This document shows, piece by piece, positions 57,410-64,000 of a stretch of DNA of 64,000 nt; positions within the stretch are counted from its first letter, which is position 1; every line of letters starts with the position of its first letter. Source of the stretch: Phlebiopsis flavidoalba (lineage: Eukaryota > Basidiomycota > Agaricomycetes > Polyporales > Phanerochaetaceae); assembly GCA_035772785.1 (NCBI GenBank), contig JAOCPU010000021.1, forward strand, positions 62,001-126,000. Direction: 5' to 3'. The notes beneath the pieces were generated by a model. That model saw only the letters and a list, made by a program, of their open reading frames with translations, made no database searches and was not told where the DNA came from. Made by a program: the position numbers and the translations under genes.

Positions 57410-59250
57410 ATGGTTTTGTCGCAAGCTGCTGCAGTGCAAGAAGCTTTCGTGGTGCTGTATGTGCACGTCGTGTATTATTAGCAAGCAGCCCCCTGCCCAT
57501 TGTCTGAAAATTGGCCTCTAGCAAAATCGAGCGTTATATAGACCTGGTGGCCATAGTAATGAGGTTATCCCTTGCTGCTGCCACAGAATGCTACAATCAT
57601 CTCTGCGCCCCAGCTATACTGATCTATGAAATAGTCTCATCACACTCAACCAGGAGGTAGTGACGGTGTGGAAGCGCAAATGTACAGCGACCTCGATTCT
57701 ACTTATCTCCATTCGGTGGACGATGGTGGTGACTGCCATCACGGAAGCGGTGCCGCCATTATCTGTTTGCATCCGTACGCACCACGATTTATATATGATC
57801 GCGCAGTAGACTATATCGCCTCTCACAGAGGTCCGCACTGCTGAACTCAATGAAAAGACAATACTGAAGACATCACACACTCAGCTACACACCCCTGGTA
57901 ATTATGAACAATGCTACCACTATATCGGATCTTTACAAGTTGCAGGTACGCCGATAGGGACTGCACTAGAGCCGCTAGTCTACTGAGGTAGTGGTGGTTG
58001 GTTACAGCATTCTCAGCGTTACGTGTCTTTGTTGTCTGGCACACAAAGCGCGTCCCGATATATTTTCGGTCTCACCATTCTTCTACTCGGGATGATGCCT
58101 ATAGCAATCGACATTGTGAGACTCAAGGTTTCCCTGAGTCATTGCTGATAATACTGACGACAAACTGCGATACCTCAAATCGATTTCAGTTTATTTACGC
58201 TGGCACAGTCGTCACATACGCAACCAGTCCGGCTCCCAATTATCTGTATTCTTTTAGCACGTCGGAGAGCACCTATAACTTGTAGGCCTTATAGATGATA
58301 ATTGGTTGAACGTACGCATATACTTACATATATACTCAAATACTTCTAGATGTGAGCACAATACTCACTTGGAGATGTTACGTGATGTCAGATAAAACTC
58401 ATGAATTATGTTAGCAATAATTGTGGCCCGGACTAGTGTCATTGCAGGTGATCTTCTGACTTTGGGACTCACGTTAGCCAAAGACTTTGCATCGATGGAG
58501 AGAGGGCAAAATGTTGAATATGCAGTTATCCGTGACCACCTGCCTTCTTCGTGATGGTGACGCGTTATATACTCTCTCTCATATATTTGAAGACACTCAC
58601 ATAGAATACTACAGGAACAATATATTTCATGTGAGCAGTATTATTTTTTTTCTACCTCACAAAGCATGCAAATCCATTGTAATTCCACAACCATTTGCAG
58701 TACTCTACTCATCATCAACATCCTTCAAATCATAGAAGAAACCTCCGGCGTATCGGTGGTAATCCAATTTGATCAGCTTTCTGTACTGCTCATGCGCTGA
58801 CTTGGAACATGCTACCAGCAGCTTTCTTTGGTCAGCATATTAGTGGGATCTATTGTCTGCAAACCATTTTCATACGTATCAATTGGTCATTGTCCTCATT
58901 GCATTTCTTCTTAGCCATTAGTTCTTGTTAACCGGTTCATACTCAACCTACGCCAAATCGATAACACTTCTAGTACTAGTGCCAACACGGATCCACAGCA
59001 ATTATCACAAATCCGAACACCAAGGTTTGCAGTAGGCAATATTGGCGAGTCCTTGGATTACTCTCAAGCCGGTTATGAAGATGAGATTGACGGAGCTGGT
59101 GATGGCACTCTCACTGTCCATGGTGCGGACTACAATATTCCTACTGTTGCGATGAGTGAAGAAGTTGAGGAGGTTGGGGATATCCTGGAGGTATCGGTTG
59201 TGAGAGTCTCGGATGCGGGCTGTCATTCATGTCAAGAAGCCGAGGGTTAA
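57410..59250 (+). CDS. DUF6533 multi-pass membrane protein, unit 5, with an extended C terminus
   Basis: The ATG at 57410 gives MVLSQAAAVQEAFVVLYVHV. The DUF6533 signature lies near 57640-57760 (NQEVVTVWKRKCTATSILLI, then SIRWTMVVTAITEAVPPLS). A second block ALRVFVVWHTKRVPIYF then LTILLLGMMPIAIDIV is near 58012-58115. The segment after the last hydrophobic helix reads LVNRFILNLRQIDN, DPQQLSQIRTPRFAVGNIGE, SLDYSQAGYEDEI and VEEVGDILEVS. Units 3 and 4 stop here (GCG TAG); this copy reads GTT GTG and runs 17 further residues (VVRVSDAGCHSCQEAEG) to TAA at 59248-59250. Frame changes are needed near 57650 and 58700. It has diverged most from the other two copies. Confidence 0.62.
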
Positions 59251-59752
59251 GAGCTATTTATTTATTCTTTCTTGTGGTATGTGTTAGTTACTGTGAGTCT
59301 GGGCCGCGTCGATGTAAGAGCTTAGCTACGGAGTAGCCAAGCTGACGCATATCGTCTTGGCTTCCTATTTCACTGGACGTTTTTCGCGGCCTCGTAGTTT
59401 TCTTTCATCTGCCCAGAAAGTGATTCGATTCATGAGGTTGTCAACTCAGCTACTTTTGTAAGCAATGTCACCGTAAGCAAATGTAGGCTGCAAGAAAGGC
59501 CACGAAATGACGGTACTTTCGTTCAATGACCAAGATCGTAAGTAATCAGTGGAAGAGTGAGCAAACGGTTTCTATGGCTTTATCGAGCACACTATGTATC
59601 CCATCGGTTATACCATCGCAGAGAAGGTCGCCATGAATGCTAAAATGGTACCCTCCGGGTGGTCAAAAGTCAACGGAAGAGGGAACGGCCGGGTTCGAAA
59701 TTCGAGTAGTTAGGCGCTCAAAACTCGCGAGGCTGAAATCCACAAAAAAATA
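59251..59752. other. Unit 5 tail and intergenic sequence
   Basis: The first 250 bases align with the sequence after the DUF6533 stops of units 3 and 4 (for example GCAAATGTAGGCTGCAAGAAAGGC near 59476 against ACAAATGTAGGCCGCGAGAAGGC near 47188). No gene is supported. Confidence 0.5.
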
Positions 59753-59827
59753 TGAGCCGACCCAGGTTCGAACTGAGGACCCGCCTGTGTGTTAGACAGA
59801 AGTGATAACCAACTACACCATCGGCCC
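59753..59827 (-). tRNA. tRNA-Val (anticodon AAC)
   Basis: The minus strand folds as a standard cloverleaf. The acceptor stem GGGCCGA pairs with TCGGCTC (one G-T pair). The D arm is GTGTAGTTGGTTATCAC, the anticodon stem TCTGT/ACAGG encloses loop CTAACAC (anticodon AAC, plus-strand 59791-59793), and the T arm CTCAG-TTCGAAC-CTGGG follows. The discriminator is A and no intron is seen. The sequence closely resembles fungal tRNA-Val genes. Confidence 0.92.
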
Positions 59828-60916
59828 ATAACAGAGCAGTTTCTAATTTGGTATACAGTCTCTATGTGGGCTACATGCCCAAATGACTTCGTGTTGCTGC
59901 CATCAAACGCGCATGTCGTCTTTCTCACTTGACCACAACGTCACTCCCGAGCTTTCCACGCATACCTTGCGAGTGTTTCTGCAATGGACAAGCCATTTGC
60001 GGGGATTCTGCTCCACCCAAGTAAGCTATACTCTCTCGGCGGTGATAGATGCCCTTCAGCTTTACGTGCTCCGTTAAAGTCTGTTGAGCCCACATCGACA
60101 TCCTGAGGTGCTGCGAGACAAGGACACAGAAGTTTGCAGTGGGTCAGGTGACGAAGCTCTTTGCTGACAATGGTAAGCAACCGCATGCTCGAGCATACAC
60201 GCTCTGATGCACCCTTTCCAGGATCATAGCCCGCATTCTGGCCCACGATGGACGGTTCAATCCCGAGTGGATGCGACACTCGTGTCCCATATTTGCCCAT
60301 TGGGTTCTTTTTTCGGCTGCAATGGCTGACGCGACGAGGTACCACATGGTGCGTGCTGGCTCAGCAAGCATTGTTCCACCCTGATCCCACCTGCGATGTG
60401 CCAACGTAGCTCTGTGTTCGGCAGACTCTGCAAGCTTTCAAGAACGTTCAAGTGGAGCTCGTGCCTGAGGCCCGGTCAGTTGAGAAGTGTGCCCTGGTTG
60501 GATATCAACGGCATGGACCGGGCTGGAGTGGGCCGTTGTATATACAGAGCGATAGAAGCAGCTTCGAGCGTGGGAATCCACTCTAATCTCGTCAAGAGCT
60601 CCGCTGACCGTCTGCGTACTCCAGTTCCCATGCACCTCATGGCTCGCTGGAAGTTGGCTTATGCTCGCACTTCTTTCCATCCCCGTTTTTCGTCATCGTG
60701 GCCTCCTCGGGAGCTTGCAATCGCTCGCCTGTTTCCCGTCCCGCCACCGGGATACAGTCCTCATACTTCCTATGGGAATGTACTCCCCTGGGGCGTGTGC
60801 TCTGTACATTCCCTTTCTGCCCGTCCTTCTGCTTCTCCATACGGCACGGCGCAAAACTCAACAATGCTGCTTGCGCGATCCTGCGTGCTTATCTGAACGC
60901 ACAGCGACCTCTACAG
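59828..60916. other. Intergenic upstream of the sedolisin gene
   Basis: No gene can be named. Frames on both strands here have mixed composition without motifs. The distal part should hold the regulatory region of the peptidase gene. Confidence 0.4.
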
Positions 60917-60923
60917 TATAAAA
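60917..60923 (+). promoter_or_regulatory. TATA box for the sedolisin gene
   Basis: TATAAAA lies 61 bases upstream of the ATG at 60984, within the context ACAGTATAAAACACG. Confidence 0.65.
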
Positions 60924-60983
60924 CACGACATCCAGCCATGGACTCAGCCCAAGCAAGAGTCGTCTGTCTCTCGCTCGTGCACG

Positions 60984-63099
60984 ATGCTGGCTTTGTCTAG
61001 GCTTTTCGCTCTCCTCGCCGTGGCTGCGTGCGCATCCGCGTCACTCGTCTTTCACGAGGCGCGGTCCGCGGCGCCCAGCGGCTTCGTGAGCAAGGCCCTG
61101 CTCCGGCCGACCAAACCATCGAGCTCCGCATTGGCCTCACCTCGAGCGACATCGACGGTCTGCATGACAAGGTCATGTCCATCAGCACTCCAGGGAACGC
61201 CAACTTCAGGCAGTGGCTCTCCGCCGGTACGTCAATTAGGCATGTGCCAGTCGGTGCCGTACTTATGATCACACATAGACGAGGTGAAGGCATTCATGCA
61301 GCCCTCCTCTGCAACCCTCGATGCGTTCAACGCGTTCGCCAAGGCAAACAACCTCAAGGCTACGAACGTGTCGCCCAACGGCGAGTGGGTGTCCCATCGA
61401 GACAACCGTCAAACAAGCCAACGCTCCTCTTTGGGGCCAACTTTGAGCTCTTCGAGCACCAAGAGATCGTGGAACCACTGGTCCGCACACTCTCCGTGTC
61501 GCTCCCCTCTGAGCTCGCGGGCCACGTCGACGTCGTTCACCCACCACCACCTCGTTCGAAGATCCCAAACCCCCGTCTCACCCCCCATCGTGAAGGCGAC
61601 CTTTGACGCGCCGTGCGATCCCCGCTGCGTGCAACTCGACCATCACGCCGACCTGTTTGCAGGACATCTACGGCATTCCAGCTACTGCCTGCGGCGAAGA
61701 ACAGCAACACTCTTCTTGTAACCGCGTACGTGGAGGAGTTTGCGCAGGAGGCAGACCTCAAGGTGGGTCCGTGCGAAGGATTCTGGTACAACATTCAATG
61801 ACATGTGGGCACTACAGAGCTTCTTGCAATCCTTCCGTCCCGACATCAATTCTGCTACAACATTCACTCTTGAGACGGTCGACGGGCGGTACCAACCCCC
61901 AGGGCGCTGCCAATGCTGGGTACGTCTTATCCACGACACATTGCGATCTCTGAGCTGAATAACCGACTGTTTTCAGTACCGAGGCCAATCTCGACATTCA
62001 GTACACCATCGTGGTGTCGCCACCGGTGTCCCCATCACCTTCCTCTCCAACGGCAACAGCAACTTCCTCACGGCACTTTTGGACACCGCGACTTTCCTCT
62101 CTACCGTCGCCAATCCCCCCGTCCGCCGTGACCACGTTCCTACGGCACCAACGAGAACACCATTTCTTCGAGCACTGCCACGTGAGTACCTCTGCTCATC
62201 TACCTTTGGCTCTCGCTCAACATGCGTCATGTACAGTAAGATCTGCAACACCTACATTGGCCCTCGGTGCACGGGGCATCTCCGTGATCAAACTTGCGTC
62301 AGGTGACGGCGGCGTGCGTGGGGAACCACGACCAGCCTGAACAATGCACCTCGAACACGTTCATATCCCCGTCTTCCCGGCGTCGTGCCCGTTCGTGACC
62401 GCCGTCGGCTCGACGATCGGCGTGAACCCCGAGCGCGCGATCAACTTCACGCGGCGGCGGCTTCTCGGGCATATTCGCGCGCGCCGTCCTTCCAGGACAC
62501 CGTCGTCCCGCAGTTCCTCAATACCGTGGCCGTGCCAGTCCAACTTTGCTGGCACGTTCAAACGCAACCGGGCGCTCCGTGGGTATCCCGACGTGCGTGC
62601 TCCCCCGTTTGCTTACACTGACTACATGCTAACACATGGTCCCGCAGGTCGCCCTCCAGGGCTGGAACTTTCCACGTCGTGAACGGCGGCGTGTCAGGGC
62701 TCGTGGGCGGGACCTCCGCGAGCTCGCCGGTCATTCGCGAGCATCATCGCGCTTTGATCAAACGACCAGCTCGTCGCGGTCCGGCTAAAGCCGACGCTCG
62801 GCTTCCTGAACCCGTTCAATCTATTCCACCGCGAGCGGCGCGTTCACGGACATCACGATCGGCAAGAACACGGGGTTCACGTGCCCGAGCAGCCAGCGCG
62901 GTGCGTCTTTTGCTCTTTTTCTTTGTGGCGTGCGGTGCTGATTGGCGTCGTGTAGACTGCGTTTACGGCGGCGACAGGGTGGGATCCGTTGACGGGTGAG
63001 TCTCGCTGCTTCCCATCGCGCATTCGCAAGGCTCACGCTCTCGTGCAGGGTTCGGCACCGCCGGTGTTCTCGAAGCTTTTGGCGGCCGCTCAGGCGTAG
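60984..63099 (+). CDS. Secreted sedolisin-family (S53) tripeptidyl-peptidase-like serine protease
   Basis: An acid-active serine-carboxyl peptidase exported as a proenzyme. The ATG at 60984 gives the signal peptide MLALSRLFALLAVAACASAS, then LVFHEARSAAPSGFVSK. The propeptide reads TIELRIGLTSSDIDGLHDKV, MSISTPGNANFRQWLSA, an intron (61227-61278), DEVKAFMQPSSATLDAFNAF, AKANNLKATNVSPNGEW, FGANFELFEHQE and LPSELAGHVDVVHP. The catalytic domain reads ITPTCLQDIYGIPAT near 61640-61690; YVEEFAQEADLK near 61725 (the expected Glu/Asp pair lies here); FLQSFRPDINSATTFTLETV; LDIQYT; VPITFLSNGNSNFLTALLDT; FASCPFVTAVGSTIGVN-like PASCPFVTAVGSTIGVN near 62376; GFSGIFARPSFQDTVVPQFL; GYPDV; GGVSGLVGGTSASSP (nucleophile Ser, near 62707-62730); LGFLNPF; FTDITIGKNTGFTCPSS; a TGWDPLTG end near 62978 and GFGTPVFSKLL before TAG at 63097-63099. 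Five or more introns. Frame breaks include 61095 and 61393-61395 (CCC). All three catalytic regions are present, so it was recently functional. Confidence 0.94.
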
Positions 63100-64000
63100 G
63101 AATCTCGACGAACTCGGACATCAAAGAATGAACATGTACATCGTACGGAAACACTCATGTATCAGTAGAGTCGAATAAATGTCTATCACGATCAGGCTTT
63201 GTGCACCCGACAGAGCCTGGATATGCTGAGCTGCGCGGGTTTAGTTACGTGATTCTACCACGCGAAGTATAGGGCGGATATACCCTCGTCTTGCGCTGAC
63301 GAGCTCGAGTGCGTGGGTGGCGCGCTGCAGCCCAAGACGCGCTGTGCATCCCGAGCGAAGGGCGGGAGGCTATCCGGCTCGCGTGCATTAGGAAACATGA
63401 GGGCAGCGACTTCTGCTGTATAGCTGCGCTGGTCTTGTGGCATGTGGCGCCGTGTGTGCTCAGAGAAGTCTTGGAAAGTTGTAGATATCGGCGCGTCACT
63501 GAAATTTGTCTGCCTGTGTGCCAACGCGTGAAGTACGAAAGTACCACCGCTAGGGCCGGAGCACTCAGCCGTAGGCACGAGCCAAACTAGTCACGACCAG
63601 ACTGGAATGTTGAGCGCATTGCATTTCAACAAAATGTATATACTTGTGCTGTATGGAAGTGACCGTCAGGACGCGCGAAGGGTTAGCTGTCTATTCTATT
63701 ATCGGGAAAAGCTACCCATCTACCACTACAATAACCGTGAGGTAATAAAAGATCTATACGAGAACAAAGTCATCATTGGTACCGTACATTGTAGCCCATA
63801 CATCATAGCCCACGTCAACGCACGAGCGGTGCCAGGAAAGCCATGAAGCCCGACCACGCGCCATCGTCCTCTACCTGGGACGAATGACAAAGGTAAGATT
63901 CTTCGGCGGACTGACGTTGGATTGACGTGGTAACATAGTTCCAGTTCCATTTTCGGGGTACGCGCATGCCGCCGGCCCGACGAAGCTGTCTACCTGCGGC
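63100..64000. other. Unidentified right end of window
   Basis: No gene recognised. The sequence AATAAA at 63175-63180, about 75 bases after the sedolisin stop, may be its polyadenylation signal. A frame near 63607-63840 has protein-like composition (YNNREVIKDLYENKVIIGTV) but no motif, and could be part of a gene continuing beyond the window. Confidence 0.4.

Noticed and set aside
31420..59250. Calling the DUF2235 and DUF6533 pair a toxin-immunity system
   Set aside because: Only the repeated gene order supports a functional link. The catalytic nucleophile region is not visible in any copy, so any antagonistic role is unproven.
1..64000. CRISPR arrays, bacterial operons or ribosome-binding sites
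   Set aside because: None present. Spliced genes and eukaryotic protein families show this is fungal nuclear DNA.

Overview
The window looks like nuclear DNA from an agaricomycete fungus, most likely a wood-decay polypore. Three things point there: protein families (Y3-like lectin, CYP63-like P450, DUF6533 and DUF2235 proteins, sedolisin protease), short GT-AG introns of about 50-60 bases that interrupt most genes, and TATA boxes 60-130 bases upstream of secreted-protein genes. It shows no bacterial, plasmid, organellar or viral features. All gene coordinates are outer limits that include introns.

Left third (about 1-23 kb) is ordinary single-copy gene space. In order: a degenerate tandem repeat, a secreted Y3-like glycan-binding protein (+), the histone chaperone NAP1 (+), the deubiquitinase UBP14/USP5 (+), the ribosome-associated Hsp70-like chaperone SSZ1 (+), a small secreted cysteine-containing protein (+), an F-box protein (-), a long hyphenated palindrome, a CYP63-like cytochrome P450 (-), an unidentified minus-strand gene, and two more small secreted proteins (-).

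Middle and right (about 24-59 kb) is a duplicated block. A composite unit recurs in the same orientation: an unidentified 3-kb segment (called R1 here), then a DUF2235 (Tle1-like alpha/beta hydrolase) gene, then a DUF6533 multi-pass membrane-protein gene. Units lie at about 28.3-32.0 (truncated), 32.4-40.6, 42.2-47.0 and 53.3-59.4 kb, with a diverged R1 fragment near 24.3-25.4 kb. Between units lie unidentified sequence, a fourth small secreted protein (-) and a possible hypothetical gene.

Right end: a tRNA-Val(AAC) gene (-), then a secreted sedolisin-type (S53) peptidase (+) with its own TATA box, then about 0.9 kb with nothing recognised.

One feature runs through everything. Almost every gene, including conserved housekeeping genes, needs several one- or two-base frame corrections, often at short homopolymers. 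Either the assembly carries uncorrected long-read indels, or the whole region is decaying. Single-copy genes are called CDS here and the duplicated hydrolase/membrane genes mostly pseudogenes, but this choice depends on read-level checking. The secreted proteins would act outside the cell. NAP1, UBP14 and SSZ1 are housekeeping functions with no evident link to the duplicated pair.
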